DNA from: Gracilibacillus halotolerans
Lineage (GTDB): Bacteria > Bacillota > Bacilli > Bacillales > Amphibacillaceae
Assembly (NCBI RefSeq): GCF_014206945.1
Contig: NZ_JACHON010000001.1
Coordinates: 679,529-743,528 of the forward strand
Length of the DNA: 64,000 nucleotides
Direction: 5' to 3'
Position 1 is the stretch's first letter, and each line of letters opens with the position of its first letter. Below the pieces are notes generated by a model. The model was not told the DNA's origin. It saw only the letters and a program-made list of their open reading frames with translations, and did no database searches. Position numbers and translations under genes: made by a program. Shown piece by piece: positions 39,148 through 47,552 of this stretch.

Positions 39148-39984
39148 TTATTTACTTATACCTACTAAGCTCTTCCAAGCTTCGAGTACTTGGACCATTT
39201 TTTCCGCTTCACTATTTTTCTCTGCAACAGCTAACGATTGAGTAACAAAATCTTCTAGACTCGAATGTGGGTTTTCTGGTTTTTTCTCTAACCATTGTTC
39301 CCAAGCCGTTGTATTCCCCTCTGATAATGTCGTTGTAAATACTTCGGGAAAAGCAGTTAGCCAATCACTAGAAGCCTCGTCTATATCAATCGAAAATTCA
39401 GCCGTTGTCCACAGTTTACCAGAATAAAAATTTTCATTATTCTCTAAATCAGCCTGATGAAACTCTTTTGAACCTGCCTCTGTACCCGCAAGATGGACAA
39501 AAATATAATACATTTCCTCATGGTACCAGATAGAATAAGGTAAATTAAAAGAAGCTAAATGGGAGTCAAAGAAATTTTTCGCATTTTCCTCACTAGAGAA
39601 AACGCCAGCCTGAATAACATAGCCTTGTAAAGTAGGGATTTGCAGCCGCACTTGGGTACTTTCTGTATTACTTACCGCTTCATTCGCAATTGCTACAGAA
39701 TGATTCGCGTCATTTTCACTAGCAGAAAAAGCTTCTGGGTCTAGATCAATAAACATCTTCATAATCATAATTCCTAAACCGGTCCCTATTACTATTGCAG
39801 TAACTGCCGATAGGATAAATGATTTATATTTTTGAAAGAAGGAGCTTTTCTTCTTGTGTACCGGTTCAGGTTCAGTAGGCAGGTAATCTCTTTGGAAAAC
39901 ATTTTCTTCTTCAAAGCTATCTTTTCTAGTAGTGGAGTTTTCAGTAGATATTGGATACGTAATAGTTTTACTCTTTTTTGGCAT
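39148..39984 (-). CDS. spoIIB: SPOR-domain protein, SpoIIB-like
   Basis: 278 residues from the ATG at 39982-39984 (GAGGG six bases upstream). A charged cytoplasmic N-terminus is followed by one membrane helix (about 53-75) and an outer SPOR domain (about 118-195: GYVIQAGVFSSEENAKNFF...YYIFVHLAG). It ends in a helical C-terminal part. SPOR domains bind denuded peptidoglycan at septa. In B. subtilis SpoIIB, which helps septal thinning at engulfment, lies between maf and comC, so position supports the name. Overall sequence is divergent, hence moderate confidence. Confidence 0.7.
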   Translation of the reverse strand: MPKKSKTITYPISTENSTTRKDSFEEENVFQRDYLPTEPEPVHKKKSSFFQKYKSFILSAVTAIVIGTGLGIMIMKMFIDLDPEAFSASENDANHSVAIANEAVSNTESTQVRLQIPTLQGYVIQAGVFSSEENAKNFFDSHLASFNLPYSIWYHEEMYYIFVHLAGTEAGSKEFHQADLENNENFYSGKLWTTAEFSIDIDEASSDWLTAFPEVFTTTLSEGNTTAWEQWLEKKPENPHSSLEDFVTQSLAVAEKNSEAEKMVQVLEAWKSLVGISK

Positions 39985-40089
39985 GTCATTCCCTCTTTTC
40001 GCTACCTTTTCTATCACCCTATCATACGAGCAATGCAATGTAAGAGGAAATTTGTCAAGATTCTGAAAAAGTATTCATCATAATAAGAC

Positions 40090-40122
40090 AAAAAAACAGC
40101 CATCATTAGGATGGACTGTTTT
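40090..40122 (-). terminator. Terminator of the pilus operon, overlapping the pilO stop
   Basis: AACAGTCCATC/GATGGCTGTT stem followed by TTTTTTT on the minus strand. The pilO TAA is in the loop. Confidence 0.78.
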
Positions 40123-40657
40123 CCATATATACTTTTAGTTTTTGACTGTTTGGATAATGATAGCTATTCAATAGGAGGGACGCTTGCCAAGCTTGCTCAC
40201 CTATCCTTGTTACGACGGCTTCATTTATAGAGAAAATCCGCTCATTCGCTTCTATTGACTCCATAAAATCCAGTAATTCTTGTTCAGATTCACCCGAGAT
40301 TGAAAGAGTAAAGGTAGATACTTCTATACCTTCAGGCAGCTCTTCATCCACTGTCGCATCCGTCTTAGTTAATTGATTTATTTGGATGTTAAGAGCCTCT
40401 CTCTCAGCTTCTATTCTCGTTAGTATATCTTTATGATTCTGATCCACCGGCAATTTATGAAACATCGTAATATCTTCTTCTATGTCGAATTGCGTTTGAT
40501 TGGCGATCATGTTTTTTTGTTTTTCTCTTTCATTTGACACTTCTTCAAAGTTATCTAAACTATCCTTAAGAAAGAGATAGTACATCCCAATGGAAAGTAA
40601 AAAGCTTAAACCGATTATTAAAAATAATACTGCCGTATGCGTTCTATTCCACTTCAT
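40106..40657 (-). CDS. pilO: Type IV pilus assembly protein PilO-like
   Basis: 183 residues: a membrane helix (about 8-28), a coiled coil (about 32-55 and 78-98) and a ferredoxin-like domain typical of PilO (LPEGIEVSTFTLSISGESEQELLDFMESIE). PilM, PilN and PilO form the inner assembly platform that couples the cytoplasmic motor to the pilus. It overlaps pilN by 14 bases. Sequence identity in this family is low; the call rests on architecture and gene order. Confidence 0.78.
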   Translation of the reverse strand: MKWNRTHTAVLFLIIGLSFLLSIGMYYLFLKDSLDNFEEVSNEREKQKNMIANQTQFDIEEDITMFHKLPVDQNHKDILTRIEAEREALNIQINQLTKTDATVDEELPEGIEVSTFTLSISGESEQELLDFMESIEANERIFSINEAVVTRIGEQAWQASLLLNSYHYPNSQKLKVYMENSPS

Positions 40658-41183
40658 TAGTTACCTCCACAATAAAGCCGTCATGGTTAACATGAAGATT
40701 TAGGGCGATCGTATTTGGCTCACCATACATTGTTTCAATAATTTCTATTGACTCTATATAACTTTTTTCTTCCCATTGTTTCATTAATTGAGCGATTAAC
40801 TCAACTTCCTCATATGTTAATTGAATAAACCAGATATCTTCTTTCATATAAGCTATCTCATGATAATTAATTTCACTAGGAACAAGAGCTAACATCTCCG
40901 TATAAAAGTAATGCATCAGAAATTGATTATCTCGTATTGTATCACTGTGTCGCTTGTGATTTTGATATGTTTGATGCATTAATTGCTTATTTTGTGCTTC
41001 TGTTTCAGCAACTTTATTCTGCTGAATTTCCTCTTGTACTGCGTTAGCTTGATGATCGGTGATCAACTTCAATCCAAAGCTACCAGCTATAACAAGTATA
41101 AATAGTAAAATACCAATACCAAATAAAAGATAGTTGGAATAGTTTTTTTCTTCTCTTTTTATAAAATTGATGTTTACTGTCAT
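40644..41183 (-). CDS. pilN: Type IV pilus assembly protein PilN-like
   Basis: 179 residues starting MTVNINFIKREEKN, the PilN-type N-terminus (NxLP-like segment that binds PilM). A membrane helix (about 19-40), a coiled coil (43-80) and a small alpha/beta domain follow. It lies 15 bases after pilM and overlaps pilO. It is the partner of PilO in the membrane. Confidence 0.78.
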   Translation of the reverse strand: MTVNINFIKREEKNYSNYLLFGIGILLFILVIAGSFGLKLITDHQANAVQEEIQQNKVAETEAQNKQLMHQTYQNHKRHSDTIRDNQFLMHYFYTEMLALVPSEINYHEIAYMKEDIWFIQLTYEEVELIAQLMKQWEEKSYIESIEIIETMYGEPNTIALNLHVNHDGFIVEVTNEVE

Positions 41184-41198
41184 TAGCCTTGTTCCCTT

Positions 41199-42152
41199 CT
41201 AAACATCTCTTCCTACCAAACCTAAGACATCCGCAAATTGTGGCGGGAGATTTACTTCTTCTGTTACTGAATGTAGGGATATAACTGGTAAAGAGAAAGA
41301 ACTCTCTAGCATATTTACTAATGGAACGGTACCTCCATGATCACTATAAATTGCAAGCTTCGTAATACTCCGATCACCTTGATGGACCGTATATTGATAG
41401 AAATTCATAAAACGTTCTACACTAGCAATTTGATTTTCAAGTAATTGTTGGGCATTTTCCGACGTGCGAAGCCAGGGATTAGATGTTTCACTAATTGGAT
41501 TAGTAGCTGGATTAAGCGCAATCGAACGTGTAAATAAAGGATAACCATCCGTCATTGCCGTTAAAGTCATTGTATCTGCATACAAGCTAATTAGTAGTAA
41601 ATCACTAACATTGCCACCCTCTGATTTTTCGATGAGACGGTGCAACGCTAATGGAGAGAGATCTGCAACAATTGGTTTCAACTTACATTCGCGGAAAACA
41701 GACAGATAATCATCTAAAATATCCTTTGGGTACGCAAAGACAAGTACTTCCTTCATCCCTTCTGTTTCTTGAAGCACTTTAAAATCAATCGCTGGGTTGG
41801 AAATCGGTAAATGATAGGTGCTTTCGTTATTTAATAGAATATACGGTTCTATTTCTTTTTCATCTAACTCAGTTGGAACTTGAATCTTTCGAATGTTTAT
41901 ATGAGAATCATGGACAAAAAAAGAGACTGTTGCTCCCTTCCATGTATTCTCCTGAACCATATTCATTAGAATCATACGTAATTTTTCTTGATCAACAATA
42001 ACTCCGTCCTCGATAATTCCTTCATCGATTGGGATTTCTTGATGAAATGTTACCTGTCTTTTTTCGTGATTCGGTGTAACGATGATTCGAAGATAAGTAT
42101 CTCTTATAGAAATAGATAAATGCGATTTAGTAAAAAGTGCGATTAGAAGCAC
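41199..42152 (-). CDS. pilM: Type IV pilus assembly protein PilM-like (actin-fold ATPase)
   Basis: 317 residues related to FtsA/PilM: an actin-like fold with IDEGIIEDGVIVD and ENTWKGATVSFFV near the N-terminus and an SHS2-like insertion. The classic GIDIGSSSIK nucleotide loop is replaced by LSISIRDTYLRI, so ATP binding may be lost. The start is uncertain: GTG 42152 lies inside the AGGGGAGGTG ribosome site, and the next good codon after it is not a standard start. It lies six bases after pilD. Confidence 0.75.
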   Translation of the reverse strand: MLLIALFTKSHLSISIRDTYLRIIVTPNHEKRQVTFHQEIPIDEGIIEDGVIVDQEKLRMILMNMVQENTWKGATVSFFVHDSHINIRKIQVPTELDEKEIEPYILLNNESTYHLPISNPAIDFKVLQETEGMKEVLVFAYPKDILDDYLSVFRECKLKPIVADLSPLALHRLIEKSEGGNVSDLLLISLYADTMTLTAMTDGYPLFTRSIALNPATNPISETSNPWLRTSENAQQLLENQIASVERFMNFYQYTVHQGDRSITKLAIYSDHGGTVPLVNMLESSFSLPVISLHSVTEEVNLPPQFADVLGLVGRDV

Positions 42153-42158
42153 CTCCCC

Positions 42159-42911
42159 TTAGAAGAGTTCAAAATACCATGCAAGTAAACCTTCGCCAAA
42201 AAAATACGTAATAAGCGAACCGATAATAATAGCAGGACCAAATGGAACTGCTTTTTTCCATCCTTTTTTTGAGCCAATGATTAGTGGCATTGAGTAAAGT
42301 AAGCCAACCAAATTGGCAAAGAAAAACGCAAGTAATACATTCGGAAATCCAAGTATAATACCAATAACACCAAAGAGCTTCATGTCACCAGCTCCCATAC
42401 CACCCCTAGACAAAAGAATGATAAGAGCTATGATACTAAATCCGACGAATCCACCAACCCATGGGGACCACCAAGAGTCAAGCGGTTCGATAATACGTAA
42501 TACAACAAAAAGAGGAAGGAAAAATAATAAAACACGGTTAGGGATGAGCATATACTTCAAATCCGTAACCATCAGAATCATAAACATACTAACCATCAAT
42601 AATGCTGTAAGTAATTCCATTCGAAACCCTAGATGTGTGTAGCTATATGCAAATAAACAACCAGTTACAAATTCCATCGTTGGATATAACGGAGAAATTC
42701 GCTTTTTACAATGTCGACATTTTCCTTTTTGAAAGAGATAGGAAAAGATTGGGACTAACTCTCTAGCGGATAAAGTATGACGACAATGAGGACAAAACGA
42801 ACGTTGTTGTTCAAATAGCTTCTCCTTCTTCGTACGTAAACCAACGACATTGAAAAAAGAGCCAAACACGATTCCTATAATAAAAAAATAAATGGTCCAT
42901 ATAATTTCCAT
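42159..42911 (-). CDS. pilD: Prepilin peptidase and N-methyltransferase (PilD/ComC)
   Basis: 250-residue polytopic enzyme. An N-terminal methylase-type loop carries two CxxC pairs (CPHC at about 40-43, CRHC at about 65-68). The aspartyl protease dyad is in TDLKYMLIPN and GMGAGDMKL. It cleaves class III signal peptides at G|F and methylates the new N-terminus. It occupies the comC position next to folC/spoIIB. All four prepilin-like proteins upstream are likely substrates, and ComG pseudopilins elsewhere may be too. Confidence 0.93.
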   Translation of the reverse strand: MEIIWTIYFFIIGIVFGSFFNVVGLRTKKEKLFEQQRSFCPHCRHTLSARELVPIFSYLFQKGKCRHCKKRISPLYPTMEFVTGCLFAYSYTHLGFRMELLTALLMVSMFMILMVTDLKYMLIPNRVLLFFLPLFVVLRIIEPLDSWWSPWVGGFVGFSIIALIILLSRGGMGAGDMKLFGVIGIILGFPNVLLAFFFANLVGLLYSMPLIIGSKKGWKKAVPFGPAIIIGSLITYFFGEGLLAWYFELF

Positions 42912-42932
42912 CGTTTCACCTTTATATAAGTA

Positions 42933-42962
42933 GAGACCCCATGAGCAAAGTTATGGGATCTC
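42933..42962 (-). repeat. Hairpin between pilin and pilD
   Basis: GAGATCCCAT/ATGGGGTCTC (one mismatch) on the minus strand without a T-tract. It could protect the pilin mRNA 3' end or act as a partial terminator, raising pilin over PilD. That function is inference. Confidence 0.45.
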
Positions 42963-43027
42963 AGTAATAAGATAGCGATATTTTATTCAAGAAGTAATAT
43001 TGATCTAATTTCTAATATTTCTTGCTT

Positions 43028-43396
43028 CTAATTTCCAGTTTCGTCTTCGTCTTCATCTTCGTCTTCATCTTCATCTTCATCTTCGGAACTTCCCAGTTCA
43101 GATAACTTTGTAGTTTTGTAACCCGCCAATGCTTTAGTGTCTTCAAGATAGCCTTTGCTAATTAGGTCTCCAACAGTTGTGATGCCTTCTTCATCATTAA
43201 CTTCAGCTAGTCTAGCAGCATCATGAATTAACTCAATTTGATTATCCTTGTTATCGTCTTTGGCATTATCAATAATATTTCCAATAGCTGGGATTGCGAT
43301 AGCTAAAATAATTCCTAAAATAACGATAACTGCAAGTAACTCTACTAACGTAAAACCTTTCTCACTTTTCTTGAACTTACTAACTAATTGTTTCAT
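43028..43396 (-). CDS. pilA: Major type IV pilin
   Basis: 122 residues from the ATG at 43394-43396 (GAGGTG six bases upstream). Class III leader ending KKSEKG|FTLVELLAVIVIL, with the conserved glutamate at +5, then a long hydrophobic helix and a short globular domain. The C-terminus is a run of seven Glu-Asp pairs (from about residue 104). Its own strong promoter makes it the likely major subunit. The symbol is by role, not by close sequence match. The acidic tail could adapt the pilus surface to high salt (inference). Confidence 0.88.
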   Translation of the reverse strand: MKQLVSKFKKSEKGFTLVELLAVIVILGIILAIAIPAIGNIIDNAKDDNKDNQIELIHDAARLAEVNDEEGITTVGDLISKGYLEDTKALAGYKTTKLSELGSSEDEDEDEDEDEDEDETGN

Positions 43397-43557
43397 TCTT
43401 TTCACCTCATTAACTTATTTTTATCCTAGTGCTTCATTGCTCTACTCCAAGTCAAACTAAAGATGTCCATGTACATCGATAGTAAGTCGGTTGCACTACT
43501 GGCTCCTAACTATTCAAGTGCCCAGATAAAAATAGTTACTCTTCGCCTCTTCCTATC

Positions 43558-43618
43558 AATCTAGTTATTTATCATCAGTTAACTAGATTACTTATAAGCA
43601 TATTATACTAACTAGATT
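43558..43618 (-). repeat. Three copies of TAACTAGATT at the pilin promoter
   Basis: AATCTAGTTA at 43558-43567, and TAACTAGATT at 43580-43589 and 43609-43618. The rightmost copy sits in the -35/-10 spacer. The left two form a perfect 10-bp inverted repeat with a 12-nt gap in the 5' UTR. This is a candidate operator for an unknown regulator, or an RNA hairpin protecting the pilin message. Confidence 0.6.
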
Positions 43619-43630
43619 AACTTAAGTCAA
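43602..43630 (-). promoter_or_regulatory. Strong sigma-A promoter of the pilin gene
   Basis: TTGACT and TATAAT on the minus strand with a 17-base spacer, just after the pilC stop. The predicted 5' UTR is about 200 bases long. Confidence 0.8.
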
Positions 43631-43651
43631 TAGTTTTTTCCTAATTTTTAC

Positions 43652-44854
43652 CTATATTTCGTTAAATAAGGAGAACATTGGTAGAATTATAGATAAAACG
43701 ACCGAACCCACTACAATTGCAAGAAAGATAATAAGTAATGGTTCTATTAATGCCTTTAACTTTTCGGAGGATTCTTCTAACTCTCTCTCATAAAAGTCCG
43801 CTACCTTTTTTAACATTTTCTCTATTTCTCCAGAACGCTCTCCAACATACATCATCTGTGTAACAAAACTAGGAAAAATCCAACTATGCGCTAATGTAGT
43901 AGATAAGCTTTTCCCTTCTTGGATTGACTGGTGGCTATCTGCTATAACTTTTTTCATAACTTTGTTGTCGATAACTTTTTCTGTGATGCTGATAGCCTGC
44001 AATACAGGTACCGCACTCGATAATAACATGCTCATAGTTTGGGTATACCTAGCTAAAAGTGATTTTTGGATAAACGTTCCAAAGATCGGCACTTTGAGTT
44101 TCCATTTATCTTTTAAAAAAGCAAATTCCTCATTTCTTACCGCCAAGCGATATAGAACAAACAAAAGTCCAATACCTAGTAAGATTGTCCACCAATAATT
44201 CCCTAGAAATACGCTCGTATCCGATACAAATTGTGTAAATGCAGGTAATTCACTACCGTTGTCCTCAAACATTTGCGTAAAAATAGGAATGATAAAAATT
44301 AGTAAGAAAGTAATGATTAGCATCGAAAATGTCCCTACTACTATTGGATACGTTAATGCCGTTTTTATCTTTTGATTTAATTCGTATTGCTTTTCAAAAT
44401 ATACTGCCATCTCATCCATTACTTCATCCAAATTACCACTTACCTCTGCTGCCTCTACCATATTAACAAGTAACGCTGGGAATATTTTCGGATAGTGGCT
44501 CATTGCAGTTGATAGTTTGGATCCAACTTCTAGATTTTGTTTGATTTCTTTTAATGTTTGACTTAATACTTTATTTGTCGATTGCTCTGCCAAGGCTCCT
44601 GTTGCTTCGGCTAACGGAATTCCAGCGTCAATCATTGTTGCGTACTGTCTTAGAAAAATAACAAAATCTTTATTTTTTACCGGATTACCAATATAAATGT
44701 CTTTATATAAGAAAGGGTTTAACTGCTTAATTTGAAAAGCTGTAACCCCTTGGTTTCTTAATAAAACATTGGCTTCTTCTTTCGTATTTGCTTCTATTTG
44801 TCCTTTTCTTAGCGAGCCGTCTTCCTGTCTGCCTTGGTATTGATAAATGCTCAA
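43652..44854 (-). CDS. pilC: Type IV pilus inner membrane platform protein PilC
   Basis: 400 residues of the GspF/PilC family: two repeated cytoplasmic four-helix domains (MIDAGIPLAEATGALAEQ near 75-92; MLLSSAVPVLQAI near 275), each followed by membrane helices, and a last helix at the C-terminus. PilC is the ring in the membrane on which PilB and PilT act. It lies 15 bases after pilT. Confidence 0.93.
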   Translation of the reverse strand: MSIYQYQGRQEDGSLRKGQIEANTKEEANVLLRNQGVTAFQIKQLNPFLYKDIYIGNPVKNKDFVIFLRQYATMIDAGIPLAEATGALAEQSTNKVLSQTLKEIKQNLEVGSKLSTAMSHYPKIFPALLVNMVEAAEVSGNLDEVMDEMAVYFEKQYELNQKIKTALTYPIVVGTFSMLIITFLLIFIIPIFTQMFEDNGSELPAFTQFVSDTSVFLGNYWWTILLGIGLLFVLYRLAVRNEEFAFLKDKWKLKVPIFGTFIQKSLLARYTQTMSMLLSSAVPVLQAISITEKVIDNKVMKKVIADSHQSIQEGKSLSTTLAHSWIFPSFVTQMMYVGERSGEIEKMLKKVADFYERELEESSEKLKALIEPLLIIFLAIVVGSVVLSIILPMFSLFNEI

Positions 44855-44869
44855 ATGGCCACCTCCTTC

Positions 44870-45889
44870 TTATTCCAGTAGTTCTAACGATTTAGATGAT
44901 ATTAAATTGGCTCTCACTAATCTCTCTACATCTGTTCTCATTAAATGCATTTGTTCTTCTTTAGAGGTTTGGATAACATTCGGTATTTGGTGCATCTTTT
45001 CATTTCTGATTAAGTTTTGAATTGCAGGTGTATTAATTAATATTTCTGTTGCTGCCACTCTTCCTGGTTCATCGATTCGAGGAAATAGTCGTTGTGAAAT
45101 AACCGCTTCTAGTACACTAGCTAACTGAATTCTAATCTGTGATTTTTGCTCTGCTGGAAACACATCAATAATACGATCAATCGTCATGGCAGCATTTGTC
45201 GTATGCAAAGTAGCTAAAACAAGGTGGCCTGTCTCTGCTGCTGTGATAGCTGTAGAGATTGTTTCCAAGTCTCTCATTTCTCCAACCATAATGACATCGG
45301 GATCTTGCCGTAAGCTAGCACGTAAGCCTTTTGCAAAAGTTGTTACATCTAAATCAAGCTCTCTTTGAACGATGATAGAATTCTTATGCTTGTGTAAGTA
45401 TTCTATTGGGTCCTCAAGCGTAATAATATGTTTGGCACTCGTTTCGTTCATATAATCGAGCATTGCTGCAAGGGTTGTACTTTTACCACTGCCAGTAAGT
45501 CCTGTTATCAGAATTAAACCTTTCTGTTTCATGGCAAGCTTTTCTAATAATTTTGGCATTCCTAATTCTGTCAAACTAGGTATCTTTGTAGCAATAATCC
45601 TAATTGCTAGAGCAATACTATTTCGCTGATAAAAAATATTAACACGGAATCTACTTACTGATGGAATAGAATATGATATATCGATGTCTCTTTTATCTTG
45701 GAAGGTAGCCCATTTCTCCTCACCAATAATTTGTTTCGCCATTGTCTCGGTATCACCGGGAGTTAAAGGTTTTTCACCTCGTTTAACTAAATCTCCGTTT
45801 ATACGAAAAACAGGCACCTCTCCTACTGTTAGATGTACATCAGAAGATTCCTGATAAAATGCATTTGTAAGAATTTGATCAAGACTCAT
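44870..45889 (-). CDS. pilT: Pilus retraction ATPase PilT
   Basis: 339 residues: N-terminal PAS-like domain (SSDVHLTVGEVPVFRINGDL), Walker A GLTGSGKST (about 128-136), Asp box ITLEDPIEYLH, Walker B LRQDPDVIMVGEMRD and His box TGHLVLATLHTTNA. The C-terminal AIRNLIR-like motif, diagnostic of retraction ATPases, is present as TPAIQNLIRNEK. Its presence shows that the pilus is meant to retract, unlike the ComG pseudopilus. It lies ten bases after pilB. Confidence 0.94.
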   Translation of the reverse strand: MSLDQILTNAFYQESSDVHLTVGEVPVFRINGDLVKRGEKPLTPGDTETMAKQIIGEEKWATFQDKRDIDISYSIPSVSRFRVNIFYQRNSIALAIRIIATKIPSLTELGMPKLLEKLAMKQKGLILITGLTGSGKSTTLAAMLDYMNETSAKHIITLEDPIEYLHKHKNSIIVQRELDLDVTTFAKGLRASLRQDPDVIMVGEMRDLETISTAITAAETGHLVLATLHTTNAAMTIDRIIDVFPAEQKSQIRIQLASVLEAVISQRLFPRIDEPGRVAATEILINTPAIQNLIRNEKMHQIPNVIQTSKEEQMHLMRTDVERLVRANLISSKSLELLE

Positions 45890-45899
45890 GTCGTATCCC

Positions 45900-47525
45900 C
45901 TATTCTTCGTTCACTACTTTCAACACTTCTTCTAATGTTGTTTCTCCCGTTTTAACTTTCTGTAAGCCGTCTTCAATTAAGAATATCATTCCATTTTTAG
46001 TCGCAATCTCTTTTAATTGTGCAACAGATTGATTTTGTTGAATTTGTTCTCGAATTTTTGGTGTAATTTCAAATATTTCGTGGATTGCCATTCTTCCTCG
46101 GAATCCTGTTTCCTTACATTGATTACAGCCTAAACCATAATAAATTTCTTCAATCTCAAGTCCATGACGATGGAAAATATCTTTTTCCATCGCTGTCGCA
46201 GGACGCTTCTGCTTACAATCCGGACAAATCTTTTTCACAAGTCGTTGCGCAACTGTTGACACTAGTGAGGAAAGGATTAAATAAGGCTCAATTCCCATAT
46301 CTATTAATCTAGGAATAGCTGCTATAGCACTATTTGTATGAATCGTACTAAAAACTAAATGACCGGTTAACGCTGAACGAATAGCAATTTCCGCCGTCTC
46401 TTGATCCCTTATCTCACCGACCATAATAATGTTAGGGTCTTGACGTAATATCGTACGTAATCCCTTCGCAAATGTAAGACCTACTCCACTATTTACTTGG
46501 ACTTGATTTACCCCATCCATCTGATATTCTACTGGATCTTCAACAGTGACAATATTAACATCCTCTTTGTTTAACTCATTTATAGCTGCATATAATGTTG
46601 TCGTTTTTCCAGAGCCTGTTGGTCCAGTTACAAGTACTAATCCGGATGGCTTCTTTAATGTGTTTCGGAGGATTGTCTCATTAGTAACACTCAAGTCTAT
46701 TTCATTAATCTTTTGTAACGCGTCTGTTAAATCTAGAATTCTCATTACGACCTTCTCGCCATGTATCGTAGGTAAGGTAGAAACTCGAAGGTCAAACGGC
46801 TTGCTGTCAATCATAATCCGTATTCTTCCATCTTGAGGTAGTCGTGTTTCTGTTACGTTTAAATTAGACATAATCTTAACTCGGGCCGTTAACGCACTCT
46901 GGATAGTTTTAGGAATATGTTTATCAATGTGAAGAATTCCATCTACTCGATATCGAACTGTAACGCCTGTTTCTAACGGATCAAGATGAATATCACTCGC
47001 CTTCATTAAAACACCTGTTTGAAGGATTTGATCAAGTAAACGAATAACAGAAGTGTTGTCTTCCGGATTCACTTCTAAATCCCATTCATTCCCCATATCA
47101 TACAGCTTACTTGCAGTTTGCATGATGTCATTCTTTGTAGCAACAACCGGACGAACAGTAAATCCAGTGGATAATTCAACATCTTCTATTGTGAAATAAT
47201 CCATCGGGTCATTCATTGCCAGTACCAATGTATTATCTTGTAATTGTATCGGCAAAATCACTCGATCCATCGCAATGTTTTTAGGAATCAAGTTTATTAA
47301 TTTCTCATCGATTGGATATCTAAATAACGAAATACTTGGAATATTCAAATGAATTTCCAATACTTCTAGTAATTGCTTCTCTGTTATATAACCTTGTTCA
47401 ACTAATGCGTCACCGAGTTTCTGATTCGATTTACGACTCTCTAATGCGTTAATGATATCTTCTTCTTGGACGATACCTGCTTCTTTTAAGATATCCCCAA
47501 GCTTTTTACGTTGTTGAATTGGCAT
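45900..47525 (-). CDS. pilB: Pilus extension ATPase PilB
   Basis: 541 residues from the ATG at 47523-47525 (GAGGGGG upstream). N-terminal T2SSE-N/MshEN domain (KKLGDILKEAGIV...LGDALVEQGYI), catalytic domain with GPTGSGKTTTLYA (about 300-312), TVEDPVEYQ, LRQDPNIIMVGEIRD and TGHLVFSTIHTN. The zinc-binding CPDC...CNQC segment separates PilB/GspE from PilT. It drives pilus assembly and is the first machine gene after the three minor-pilin-like genes. Confidence 0.94.
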   Translation of the reverse strand: MPIQQRKKLGDILKEAGIVQEEDIINALESRKSNQKLGDALVEQGYITEKQLLEVLEIHLNIPSISLFRYPIDEKLINLIPKNIAMDRVILPIQLQDNTLVLAMNDPMDYFTIEDVELSTGFTVRPVVATKNDIMQTASKLYDMGNEWDLEVNPEDNTSVIRLLDQILQTGVLMKASDIHLDPLETGVTVRYRVDGILHIDKHIPKTIQSALTARVKIMSNLNVTETRLPQDGRIRIMIDSKPFDLRVSTLPTIHGEKVVMRILDLTDALQKINEIDLSVTNETILRNTLKKPSGLVLVTGPTGSGKTTTLYAAINELNKEDVNIVTVEDPVEYQMDGVNQVQVNSGVGLTFAKGLRTILRQDPNIIMVGEIRDQETAEIAIRSALTGHLVFSTIHTNSAIAAIPRLIDMGIEPYLILSSLVSTVAQRLVKKICPDCKQKRPATAMEKDIFHRHGLEIEEIYYGLGCNQCKETGFRGRMAIHEIFEITPKIREQIQQNQSVAQLKEIATKNGMIFLIEDGLQKVKTGETTLEEVLKVVNEE

Positions 47526-47552
47526 GACTGTTCCCCCTCTCCATATCACCTT

